Shown: one piece after another, positions 1 through 5,263 of the stretch | Layout of the letters: every line of letters starts with the position of its first letter | Numbering within the stretch: the stretch's first letter is position 1 | Assembly: GCA_022865555.1 (NCBI GenBank) | Contig: JALHTD010000241.1 | Coordinates: 1 to 7,591, forward strand | Direction: 5' to 3' | Source: Thermoanaerobaculaceae bacterium | GTDB taxonomy: Bacteria > Acidobacteriota > Thermoanaerobaculia > Thermoanaerobaculales > Thermoanaerobaculaceae | DNA: 7,591 bases | Notes under the pieces: model-generated | The model's input: only the letters and a program-made list of their open reading frames with translations | Told to the model about the DNA's origin: nothing | Databases searched by the model: none | Program-made: the position numbers and the translations under genes

Positions 1-107
1 ATCTCGTGGTGGCGGCGTGGCAGGAGGCCTCGCGTCTCCTGGAGGAGCGCTCGCGCGAGCTGCTCGCGCGCATGGGCTTGCCCGCCGGGATGCCGGGCCT
101 GGTCTGA
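1..107 (+). CDS. ybaB: YbaB/EbfC family nucleoid-associated protein, C-terminal fragment
   Basis: Only the last 34 codons and a TGA stop (105-107) are inside the window; the gene begins upstream. The visible peptide has a charged helix (QEASRLLEERSRELLARM) followed by a Gly/Pro-rich tail, MGLPAGMPGLV. In the YbaB/EbfC family a long C-terminal helix likewise ends in a short glycine/proline-rich tail. Family members are small dimeric DNA-binding proteins that coat the nucleoid. The call is supported by position: ybaB immediately precedes recR in very many bacteria, often behind dnaX. The stop codon shares one base with the recR ATG, so the two are probably co-transcribed and translationally coupled. 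The fragment is too short to rest on sequence alone; gene order carries much of the weight. Confidence 0.75.
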   Translation, partial: LVVAAWQEASRLLEERSRELLARMGLPAGMPGLV

Positions 108-706
108 TGGAGCTGAGGCCTCCTTCGGTCCGTGAGCTCCTGGAGCAGCTCGAGCAGCTCCCGGGAGTGGGTCCCCGCACCGCGACGCGCCTGGTGCAGT
201 ACCTGGTACGCCATCCGGACGGGGCCCGTCGCCTGGCGCAGGCGCTCTCGAAGGCGGCAGACGCGGTGCGGCACTGCACCGTGTGCTTCCTGCTCACCCA
301 GGACGACCCCTGCCCTCTCTGCCGGGACGAAAGCCGCGACCGTGGCCTCATCTGCGTCTTGGAGGATCCGCTCAACGCCTGGGCAGTCGAGGCCACCGGC
401 GAGTTCCGTGGCAGCTACCACGTGCTCGGCGGCACCCTCGACCCCCTGCACGGCATCGGGCCCGAGGAGCTGACGGTCGCGGCGCTGCTCGCCCGCGTCC
501 GGGAGGGCGGGATCCGCGAGGTGATCCTGGCAACCAACCCCACAGTCGAGGGGGAGGCGACCGCCCACTACCTCGCGCGCGCCCTGCGCACCACCGGTAC
601 CCTGGTCACGCGCATCGCGTTTGGCCTCCCCGCCGGGGGCGAGATCTCCTACGCCGACCAAGTGACGCTTACGCGGGCGCTTGCGGGCCGGCGGGGCATG
701 GATTGA
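107..706 (+). CDS. recR: Recombination mediator protein RecR
   Basis: RecR works with RecO (and RecF) to load RecA onto SSB-coated single-stranded DNA during gap repair in the cytoplasm. The 199-residue product has the usual family length and domain order. A helix-hairpin-helix lies at about residues 13-33 (LEQLPGVGPRTATRL). A C4 zinc finger uses C57, C60, C69 and C72. The Toprim domain runs from about 81 to 175, with LICVLED around E86, HVLGGTLDPLHGIGP and ATNPTVEGEATA. The C-terminal segment is RIAFGLPAGGEISYADQVTL. The ATG at 107 is chosen because it overlaps the upstream ybaB stop (TGATG) and gives the standard RecR N-terminus; an in-frame extension to position 17 would lie inside ybaB. 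No strong Shine-Dalgarno is visible, which fits translational coupling. Nothing is missing or unusual. Confidence 0.97.
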   Translation: MELRPPSVRELLEQLEQLPGVGPRTATRLVQYLVRHPDGARRLAQALSKAADAVRHCTVCFLLTQDDPCPLCRDESRDRGLICVLEDPLNAWAVEATGEFRGSYHVLGGTLDPLHGIGPEELTVAALLARVREGGIREVILATNPTVEGEATAHYLARALRTTGTLVTRIAFGLPAGGEISYADQVTLTRALAGRRGMD

Positions 707-721
707 CGCGTAATGGCAGGA

Positions 722-727
722 TATACT
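722..727 (+). promoter_or_regulatory. Possible -10 element ahead of mglBA
   Basis: TATACT lies in the 50-bp recR-mglB gap, 30 bp before the mglB ATG, and matches the sigma-70 -10 consensus at 5 of 6 positions in GC-rich surroundings. The only good -35 match nearby (TTGACG, 703-708) is just 13 bp away, too close for normal sigma-70 spacing, and there is no TG extension. mglBA may therefore have its own promoter or simply be read through from recR. Confidence 0.25.
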
Positions 728-756
728 CGCACTTTGACGGGCGGAGGCTTTCTGTC

Positions 757-1251
757 ATGACGATGCTTGGGCCCAACCTGGTGATGTACGAGGAGGAGTT
801 CGACAGGATCAACTCCGTCCTCGGCCGGCTGTGGATGGACGCCAACGCCAAGATCGTGTTTCTGGTCGACAAGAACGGCCAGCAGATCGCAGCCAAGGGG
901 GACCTCGAAAAGGTCGATGCGACCTCGCTGGCGTCCCTCACGGCCGGCAACGTCGCCGCCACCGACGGCCTCGCGCGCCTGATCGGAGAGAAGGAGTTCT
1001 CGATCCTCTTCCATGAGGGGGAACGGGACAACATCCACATCTCGATCGTCGCCCAACGCCTCATCCTCGTGGTCATCTTCGACGAGCGTTCGTCGCTCGG
1101 GCTGGTCCGGCTGCGGGTCCGAAAGGCAGCCGCTGAGGTCGAGGAGGTGCTCAACCAGATGGTGTCCAAGGCGGCCGAGCAGGGCGAGGCTCCCGTCTCA
1201 CCGTTTGCCGAGATAACCGACGAAGACATCGACGCTTTGTTCACCGAATGA
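757..1251 (+). CDS. mglB: MglB, roadblock/LC7-domain GTPase-activating protein for MglA
   Basis: A 164-residue single-domain roadblock/LC7 protein. In M. xanthus, MglB is a homodimeric GAP that stimulates GTP hydrolysis by MglA and marks the lagging cell pole. The N-terminus (NLVMYEEEFDRIN), the segment VFLVDKNGQQIAAKGD, the block TSLASLTAGNVAATDGLARL and the strand region LVVIFDERSSLGLVRLRVRKA all follow the MglB pattern. The C-terminal helix and acidic tail (PFAEITDEDIDALF) also match; that tail contacts MglA in known complexes. The ATG at 757 is preferred because GGAGG (743-747) sits 9 bp upstream; an ATG at 763 would be 15 bp away. The stop overlaps the mglA start (ATGA), so GAP and GTPase should be made together. 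Length and domain are intact, and linkage to mglA makes the assignment strong. Confidence 0.95.
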   Translation: MTMLGPNLVMYEEEFDRINSVLGRLWMDANAKIVFLVDKNGQQIAAKGDLEKVDATSLASLTAGNVAATDGLARLIGEKEFSILFHEGERDNIHISIVAQRLILVVIFDERSSLGLVRLRVRKAAAEVEEVLNQMVSKAAEQGEAPVSPFAEITDEDIDALFTE

Positions 1252-1832
1252 GCTTCATAAACTACGCCTCCCGCGAGATCAACTGCAAGATCGTCTACTA
1301 CGGGCCCGGTCTGGGCGGCAAGACGACCAACCTGCAGTACATCTACGAGCGGACCAACCCCCAGAACAAGGGCCAACTGATCTCGCTGGCGACAGAAACA
1401 GATCGCACGCTGTTCTTCGATTTTCTCCCCCTGGACCTCGGGAGCGTGCGCGGCTTTCGCACGCGGTTCCACCTCTACACGGTGCCGGGCCAGGTGTTCT
1501 ACGACGCATCGCGGAAGCTGATCCTCAAGGGTGTGGACGGGGTGATCTTCGTCGCCGACTCGCAGGAGGCGCGCATGGACGCCAACCTGGAGTCGCTCGA
1601 CAACCTCAAGCACAACCTGCGCGAGAACGGGTTCGACCTCGCCGCCCTCCCGTACGCGGCCCAGTTCAACAAGCGCGACCTGCCGGGTGCGGTCGCCTAC
1701 GACGTGATGCACCGCGCCCTCAACTTCAAGGGCGAACCGACGTTCGAGGCGGTGGCCCCCAAGGGCGTGGGCGTGTTCGAAACCCTAAAGGCCGTCGCGA
1801 AGCAGGTCCTCCATGAACTTGCGCGGAAGTGA
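1248..1832 (+). CDS. mglA: MglA, small Ras-like GTPase controlling cell polarity
   Basis: A 194-residue Ras-superfamily GTPase of the MglA type. In its GTP state MglA localises to a cell pole and recruits motility or polarity effectors; MglB returns it to the GDP state. The P-loop is GPGLGGKT (19-26). Switch II is TVPGQ (78-82), with TVP replacing the DTA of Ras, a known MglA trait, and Q82 in the catalytic-Gln position. The guanine-specificity motif is NKRD (141-144). The segment VFYDASRKLILKGVDG after switch II is typical of MglA. Residues G21, T26/T27 and Q82 fall at the positions I recall for the M. xanthus protein, so length and spacing are conserved. The ATG overlaps the mglB stop by four bases. 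The TGA stop (1830-1832) is the first part of a perfect palindrome. No lipidation motif is visible. Role in gliding, pilus function or simple polarity cannot be told from the sequence. Confidence 0.96.
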   Translation: MSFINYASREINCKIVYYGPGLGGKTTNLQYIYERTNPQNKGQLISLATETDRTLFFDFLPLDLGSVRGFRTRFHLYTVPGQVFYDASRKLILKGVDGVIFVADSQEARMDANLESLDNLKHNLRENGFDLAALPYAAQFNKRDLPGAVAYDVMHRALNFKGEPTFEAVAPKGVGVFETLKAVAKQVLHELARK

Positions 1833-1860
1833 CCTCATCCCGTGGCACGGGATGAGGTCA
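1830..1860. terminator. Perfect 31-bp palindrome overlapping the mglA stop codon
   Basis: The 15-bp arms TGACCTCATCCCGTG (1830-1844) and CACGGGATGAGGTCA (1846-1860) are exact reverse complements around a single G at 1845. In RNA this would fold as a 14-bp stem with a GGC triloop. The left arm starts with the mglA TGA. It is not followed by a T-run (TCCTGACCC), so it is not a canonical intrinsic terminator on the + strand. It could instead stop or slow polymerase in both directions, protect the mRNA 3' end, or bind a dimeric protein. The structure is certain from sequence; the function is not. Confidence 0.5.
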
Positions 1861-1910
1861 TCCTGACCCTGACCCCGAGTAGCGCGAGGGGGAAGGGGAA
1901 GGATCTCCCC
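1857..1910. repeat. REP-like imperfect inverted repeat in the mglA-glmU gap
   Basis: The block begins GTCATCCTGA (1857-1866) and ends GAAGGATCT (1898-1906). ATCC (1860-1863) and GGAT (1901-1904) form the outer pair. CCC (1867-1869) pairs with GGGG (1895-1898), and CCCC (1873-1876) with GGGG within 1888-1892, around a GAGTAGCGCGA loop. The termini and the GAGTAGCG-type loop resemble, from memory, dispersed intergenic repeats of the form TCATCCTGA...GAAGGATCT seen in many environmental bacterial genomes. CCTGACCCTGAC and GGGGGAAGGGGAAGG look like small internal duplications. An alternative local hairpin is GGGGA (1895-1899) with TCCCC (1906-1910). Only one copy is in this window, so repeat status is inferred. 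Confidence 0.45.
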
Positions 1911-1926
1911 ACAATGCTTGTCCCCT

Positions 1927-1956
1927 TTGCGTCCCCTCAGGCTGGCCGCGTACTAT
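1927..1956 (+). promoter_or_regulatory. Candidate sigma-70 promoter for the glmU-like gene
   Basis: TACTAT (1951-1956) is a fair -10 hexamer, preceded by TTGCGT (1927-1932) as a weak -35 with an 18-bp spacer. A start site 7-8 bp downstream would fall at or beside the GTG at 1964, giving a leaderless or very short-leader message. No good Shine-Dalgarno is present before either possible start codon, which is consistent with that reading. Confidence 0.35.
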
Positions 1957-1963
1957 CAGCCTC

Positions 1964-2944
1964 GTGAGCGCCATGACTCGTCAGGGGGGGCTCTGCGCGG
2001 TTGTGCTCGCCGCCGGCGAGGGCAAGCGCATGCGCACCCAGAGGGCGAAGGTTCTGCACGAGGCCGGGGGCAGTGCGCTCATCGACCACGTCCTGGCGGC
2101 GCTCGAGCCTCTCGCTCCCTCCCCGGTCGTGGTTGTCGTCGGGCACCTGCGCGCTGAGGTAGAGGCGCACCTGGCGGGCCACGGCGTGGCCCTCGCGGTG
2201 CAGGACCCTCCGCGCGGCACCGGTGACGCCCTCGCCCGGGCGCTCCCTCGCCTACCCGGGGAAGGCGACGTGCTCGTCCTTTCGGGCGACGTGCCGCTGA
2301 TCACGTCCGCGACGCTTGGGGCACTGGTCGAGCTGCGGCACTCCCGGAACGCGGCCGCCGCGCTCGTAACCGCGCAGCTCGGCGATCCGGGAACCTACGG
2401 CCGCATCGTTCGTAACCCGGTGGGTGACGTGGCGGGCATCGTCGAGGCGCGGGACGCCACGCTCGAGCAGCGGGCTATCCGCGAGGTCAACGCCGGAACC
2501 TACGTTTTCGACCTTGCCGTGCTGCGCGGCGCGATCAACCGGCTGCGGCCCGACAACGCCCAGGGCGAGTACTACCTCACCGACGTGGTGGGGATCCTGG
2601 TCGCCGATGGACTCCGAGTTGCTGGGCTGCCGCTCGAGGACCCTGCCGAGATGGCGGGGGTGAACTCGCGTGTCGACCTGGCCGAGGTGCACCGCCTGCT
2701 GAATGGACGGGTCGTCCGGCGCTTGCAGGAGGCCGGCGTGACGGTGCTGGACCCGGCCACCACGTGGGTGGATGCCGACTGCACGGTCGGGCCCGACACC
2801 GTGCTGGAGGCGGGCGTGCACCTGCGGCGCGGCTGCGTCGTCGGCGAGGACTGCCGCATCGGCGCCCACTCGGTTCTGGAAGGCGTGAGCCTCGCGAACG
2901 GTTCGACCGTGCCTCCGCTGACATGGCGCAACGACGCGGAGTAG
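1964..2944 (+). CDS. glmU: GlmU-like UDP-GlcNAc pyrophosphorylase lacking most of the acetyltransferase domain
   Basis: The N-terminal domain is a nucleotidyltransferase of the GlmU type, which makes UDP-GlcNAc and pyrophosphate from UTP and GlcNAc-1-phosphate. Signature pieces are LAAGEGKRM (15-23) with K29, Q80, GTG (85-87), LSGDVPL (106-112) with D109, TYGRIVR (144-150), VEARDAT (160-166), EVNAG (174-178), NAQGEYYLTD (198-207) and GVNSR (232-236). These match the UTP- and sugar-binding positions of E. coli GlmU. From about residue 262 only a short left-handed beta-helix stretch remains (TVGPDTV, RRGCVVGEDCRIGAHSV), and the protein ends at 326 residues with VPPLTWRNDAE. Normal bifunctional GlmU has about 450-460, so the acetyl-CoA site is absent. 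The 206 bp downstream encode no continuation in any frame, so this is a true short form. Start is GTG 1964 or ATG 1973, three residues apart. A different sugar nucleotide as product is possible. Confidence 0.85.
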   Translation: MSAMTRQGGLCAVVLAAGEGKRMRTQRAKVLHEAGGSALIDHVLAALEPLAPSPVVVVVGHLRAEVEAHLAGHGVALAVQDPPRGTGDALARALPRLPGEGDVLVLSGDVPLITSATLGALVELRHSRNAAAALVTAQLGDPGTYGRIVRNPVGDVAGIVEARDATLEQRAIREVNAGTYVFDLAVLRGAINRLRPDNAQGEYYLTDVVGILVADGLRVAGLPLEDPAEMAGVNSRVDLAEVHRLLNGRVVRRLQEAGVTVLDPATTWVDADCTVGPDTVLEAGVHLRRGCVVGEDCRIGAHSVLEGVSLANGSTVPPLTWRNDAE

Positions 2945-3045
2945 GCTCTGGTCGAACCACCGGCCACGGTCGTTCGGTGCGCAATCGCCACATGCCGTGG
3001 CACCACCACCACACGCCGAGAGAACTGCTCGACCTGCCGAACGGC

Positions 3046-3068
3046 TAGAATTGGGCACGGATCTCGCT
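3046..3068 (+). promoter_or_regulatory. Candidate sigma-54 (-24/-12) promoter, with overlapping -10-like TAGAAT, ahead of glmS
   Basis: GGCACG (3054-3059), four bases, then TCGCT (3064-3068) fits the sigma-54 pattern TGGCACG-N4-TTGCW with two mismatches. The invariant GG (3054-3055) and GC (3066-3067) are exactly 10 bp apart. Transcription would begin about 12 bp downstream, leaving a leader of roughly 70 nt before glmS. TAGAAT (3046-3051) immediately upstream could alternatively be a sigma-70 -10 element, but no -35 is evident at normal spacing. No activator site was identified. Confidence 0.35.
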
Positions 3069-3095
3069 TGGGGTCTTGTCCTGGGTGGGCGGGCG

Positions 3096-3123
3096 GACTG
3101 TAGGCTGTCAGCTGTCGGCTGGG
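3096..3123 (+). repeat. Short heptamer tandem repeat in the glmS leader
   Basis: Four successive 7-bp units can be read: GACTGTA, GGCTGTC, AGCTGTC and GGCTGGG. The middle two differ at one base and the outer two are degenerate. The array ends 27 bp before the glmS ATG and upstream of its ribosome-binding site. Function is unknown; it may be a remnant of a degenerate intergenic heptamer repeat. Confidence 0.45.
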
Positions 3124-3150
3124 TGGGGGCTGGGGAAGACTGGAGTTCCT

Positions 3151-4971
3151 ATGTGCGGCATCGTCGGTTACGTGGGCCCGCGGGAGGGCGTGCCGGTGGT
3201 GCTCGAGGCGCTGCGTCACCTCGAGTACCGGGGCTACGACTCCGCCGGCGTTGCCGTTCACTGCGGTGACCGGTTGGCGGTCCTGCGCGCACCGGGGAAG
3301 CTCATCAATCTGGCCGAGAAGGCCTATGCGGCAGGTCTGCGCGGCCACCTCACTCTCGGCCACACGCGCTGGGCCACGCACGGCGCGCCGATCGAGCGCA
3401 ACGCGCACCCTCACACCGACCAAGACGGCCGTGTGGCCGTCGTGCACAACGGGATCATCGAGAACTTTCGCGAGCTCAAGAGCGAACTGGAGGCCCAGGG
3501 GGCCCGCTTCTCCTCGGACACCGACTCGGAGGTGATCGCCCACCTGCTCGCACGCGGCGGCAAGGACCTGGTGGCCGCGGCGCTGGCGGTGCGCGGCAAG
3601 CTGCGCGGCCAATACGCGGTGGCCGCCATCGCGCTCGACGACCCGGGGAGCGTGGTCGCCTTCCGCAACGGCCCGCCACTGGTGGTGGGGTTCGGCGAGG
3701 GGGAGAACCTGGTTGCCTCCGATCCCGCGGCCGTGGTCGCGATCACCCGACGCTGCGTGCACCTGGAGGACGGCGACGTGGCGGCGGTAGGTGAGAATGA
3801 GGTGAGGATCTTCGACAGCGCCGGGCGACGCGTGGAGCGCCCGGTGATCACCCTGGACTGGGAGCCGGGCGAGGTGGAGCGCGGCGGGTTCCGTCACTTC
3901 ATGCTCAAGGAGATCAACGAGCAGCCGGGGGCGGTCTCGGAGACGCTGCACGCGCTGTTCCCTGACATCGGACGGCCGTCGCTGGAGCACCTCGGCCTCG
4001 CCCCTGCCACGCTGCGCCGCTTCACGAGCGCGCGCTTGGTGGCGTGCGGTACTTCCTGGCACGCCGCACTGGTCGGGAAGTTCTACCTGGAGCGTCTCGC
4101 GAAGGTGCACTGCGAGGTGGACTACGGCTCCGAGTTCCGGTACCGCGAGCCGCTGCTCGGTAAGGACACACTGGTGGTTGGGATCACGCAGTCCGGCGAG
4201 ACCGCCGACACAATCGCCGCGATGCGGCTCGCAGGCGAGGCGGGAGCGGGCCTGGCCGCGATCTGCAACGTGCGCGGAGCGATGGCGGAGCGCCTCGCCG
4301 CCTGGCGGCTTTCGACGCACGCCGGGCCGGAGATCGGCGTCGCCTCGACCAAGGCGTTCACGACCCAACTCGTGGCGCTGCTCGCCCTGGCCCTCGCCTG
4401 GCGCGACGCCAAGGGCCTGCCTGCCGGCGAGACGAGCGCGCTGTTGGAGCGCGCCTGGGCGCTGCCCTACGACCTGGATGGGATGCTCGCCCGGGCCCCC
4501 GAGGTGGCCGCCGTCGCGGCCGAACTGGAGCACGCGTCCAACGCGCTCTACCTCGGGCGTGGCGTGCTGTACCCTCTTGCCCTCGAGGGTGCGCTCAAGC
4601 TCAAGGAGATCTCGTACCTCCACGCCGAAGGCTACCCTGCGGGAGAGATGAAGCACGGCCCGATCGCCCTCCTCGACGAAAGCTTCCCGGTGATCGCCCT
4701 CTGCCCCGCGGGCGAGCTCGCCGAGAAGGTACGCTCCAACATCGAGGAGGTGCGCGCCCGCAAGGCTCCCGTCTACGCGTTCGGAGACGCCTCAGATGCG
4801 CGTCTCGCCGAACTCGCGCGCGCGGTTGTCCCGCTGCCCCACCTTCCCTGGCCGTTGCTGCCAGTCGCGACGGCGGTGCCGCTGCAGCTCTTGGCGTACG
4901 AGGTGGCGGTGCGCCGCGGCTGCGATGTCGATCAGCCGAGGAACCTCGCCAAGAGCGTGACGGTGGAATAA
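3151..4971 (+). CDS. glmS: Glutamine--fructose-6-phosphate aminotransferase (isomerizing), GlmS
   Basis: GlmS converts fructose-6-phosphate and glutamine to glucosamine-6-phosphate and glutamate, the committed step towards UDP-GlcNAc, in the cytoplasm. The 606-residue product is full length. The N-terminal class II glutaminase domain starts MCGIVGYVG, with C2 exposed as nucleophile after Met removal, then EYRGYDSAG (25-33), GHTRWATHG (70-78), HPHTD (86-90), HNGIIEN (99-105) and SDTDSEVI (122-129). Two SIS domains follow: ACGTSWHAA (298-306), GITQSGETADT (344-354) and ASTKAFTTQL (398-407), then GALKLKEISYLHAEGY (480-495). E486, H502 and K601 (in the terminal AKSVTVE) align with E. coli E488, H504 and K603. 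The start is fixed by the required Met-Cys; GGAG (3142-3145) lies 5 bp upstream. An in-frame extension to 3076 would bury the catalytic Cys and is rejected. No GlmS ribozyme is recognised upstream. Confidence 0.98.
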   Translation: MCGIVGYVGPREGVPVVLEALRHLEYRGYDSAGVAVHCGDRLAVLRAPGKLINLAEKAYAAGLRGHLTLGHTRWATHGAPIERNAHPHTDQDGRVAVVHNGIIENFRELKSELEAQGARFSSDTDSEVIAHLLARGGKDLVAAALAVRGKLRGQYAVAAIALDDPGSVVAFRNGPPLVVGFGEGENLVASDPAAVVAITRRCVHLEDGDVAAVGENEVRIFDSAGRRVERPVITLDWEPGEVERGGFRHFMLKEINEQPGAVSETLHALFPDIGRPSLEHLGLAPATLRRFTSARLVACGTSWHAALVGKFYLERLAKVHCEVDYGSEFRYREPLLGKDTLVVGITQSGETADTIAAMRLAGEAGAGLAAICNVRGAMAERLAAWRLSTHAGPEIGVASTKAFTTQLVALLALALAWRDAKGLPAGETSALLERAWALPYDLDGMLARAPEVAAVAAELEHASNALYLGRGVLYPLALEGALKLKEISYLHAEGYPAGEMKHGPIALLDESFPVIALCPAGELAEKVRSNIEEVRARKAPVYAFGDASDARLAELARAVVPLPHLPWPLLPVATAVPLQLLAYEVAVRRGCDVDQPRNLAKSVTVE

Positions 4972-4975
4972 CAGC

Positions 4976-4988
4976 CGCCCGGCGGGCG
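4976..4988 (+). terminator. Short GC hairpin just after glmS
   Basis: CGCCC (4976-4980) and GGGCG (4984-4988) form a perfect 5-bp stem with a GGC loop, starting 5 bp past the glmS stop. The stem is GC-only but short, and no T-run follows (TGAGCCGG), so termination here is uncertain. Confidence 0.25.
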
Positions 4989-5125
4989 TGAGCCGGTCAG
5001 TTGGCAGAGCTCCAGCTACAGGTGGCGACCCTGTCCTCGAGAGGCTGTGTAATCGCCAGAAGGAGGAGCAACGCAGAGGGACTGCCCTGCTCGCTGGGGA
5101 GCCTCGACGAAGGCGCCCTCGCCTG

Positions 5126-5155
5126 TTGGCTCTTCACAGGCCTGTTTGGTACCCT
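5126..5155 (+). promoter_or_regulatory. Possible extended -10 promoter for the STT3-like gene
   Basis: TTGGCT (5126-5131) and TGgTACCCT (TG at 5147-5148, hexamer 5150-5155) are separated by an 18-bp spacer. The -10 hexamer matches consensus at only 3 of 6 positions, but the TG extension partly compensates. Transcription from here would give a leader of about 100 nt that includes the inverted-repeat structure at 5190-5242. Confidence 0.2.
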
Positions 5156-5189
5156 CGGTGTGATGCCTTCGAAGCGGTTCGTTGGTGAT

Positions 5190-5242
5190 CGGCTCGGACC
5201 CACGTCGTCACGACGAGGGTGGGACGCGGGGCGACCGAGCCG
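5190..5242 (+). other. Inverted repeats forming a potential leader RNA structure upstream of the STT3-like gene
   Basis: CGGCTCGG (5190-5197) is perfectly complementary to CCGAGCCG (5235-5242). Inside it, CCCAC (5199-5203) pairs with GTGGG (5219-5223) and TCGT (5205-5208) with ACGA (5213-5216), closing on a CACG loop. The fold is a three-tier stem with an 11-nt asymmetric bulge (5224-5234), ending 21 bp before the chosen ATG. It does not match a riboswitch class I recognise. In DNA this GC-rich, chance complementarity is more likely than usual, so it is a candidate only. Confidence 0.35.
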
Positions 5243-5263
5243 CCTCCCCTCGGCTTTGCGCCA

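Noticed and set aside
17..106. N-terminal extension of recR to position 17
   Set aside because: It would overlap the end of ybaB in another frame; ATG 107 gives the normal 199-residue RecR.
703..727. TTGACG plus TATACT as a complete sigma-70 promoter
   Set aside because: The spacer is only 13 bp, too short for normal use, so only the -10 is listed.
283..756. Long N-terminal extension of mglB
   Set aside because: The extension is out of frame inside recR, and a good ribosome-binding site with normal MglB N-terminus is present at 757.
669..1712. 347-codon minus-strand frame opposite mglBA
   Set aside because: Fully antisense to two clear genes and without any family resemblance.
2963..3001. 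GCCACGG/CCGTGGC inverted repeat after the GlmU-like gene
   Set aside because: A 7-bp stem with a 25-nt loop and no T-run is too weak to call a terminator in GC-rich DNA.
3000..3012. CAC trinucleotide run
   Set aside because: About four units only, with no evident function, and treated as low-complexity chance.
3076..3150. In-frame upstream start for glmS
   Set aside because: GlmS needs Cys directly after the initiator Met; only ATG 3151 gives that.
2945..3150. Frameshifted remainder of the GlmU acetyltransferase domain
   Set aside because: No frame in the gap shows hexapeptide repeats or the conserved acetyltransferase motifs, and 206 bp is too short for the missing 130 or so residues.
2572..4656. 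694-codon open frame on the minus strand
   Set aside because: It lies antisense to glmU and glmS, both strongly identified. The peptide is Arg/His/Gln-rich with no recognisable domain, as expected of a shadow frame in GC-rich coding DNA.
5219..5263. GTG start for the STT3-like protein
   Set aside because: It lies within the inverted-repeat structure, has GAGG directly adjacent with no spacing, and adds a Pro/Gly-rich stretch atypical before the first membrane helix.
4972..5263. tRNA, small RNA gene or mobile element in the glmS-STT3 gap
   Set aside because: No cloverleaf, no transposase remnant and no terminal repeats were found. Beyond the hairpin, promoter-like signal and leader structure listed, nothing is supported; ACAGGCCTGT (5136-5145) is a 10-bp palindrome of no clear meaning.
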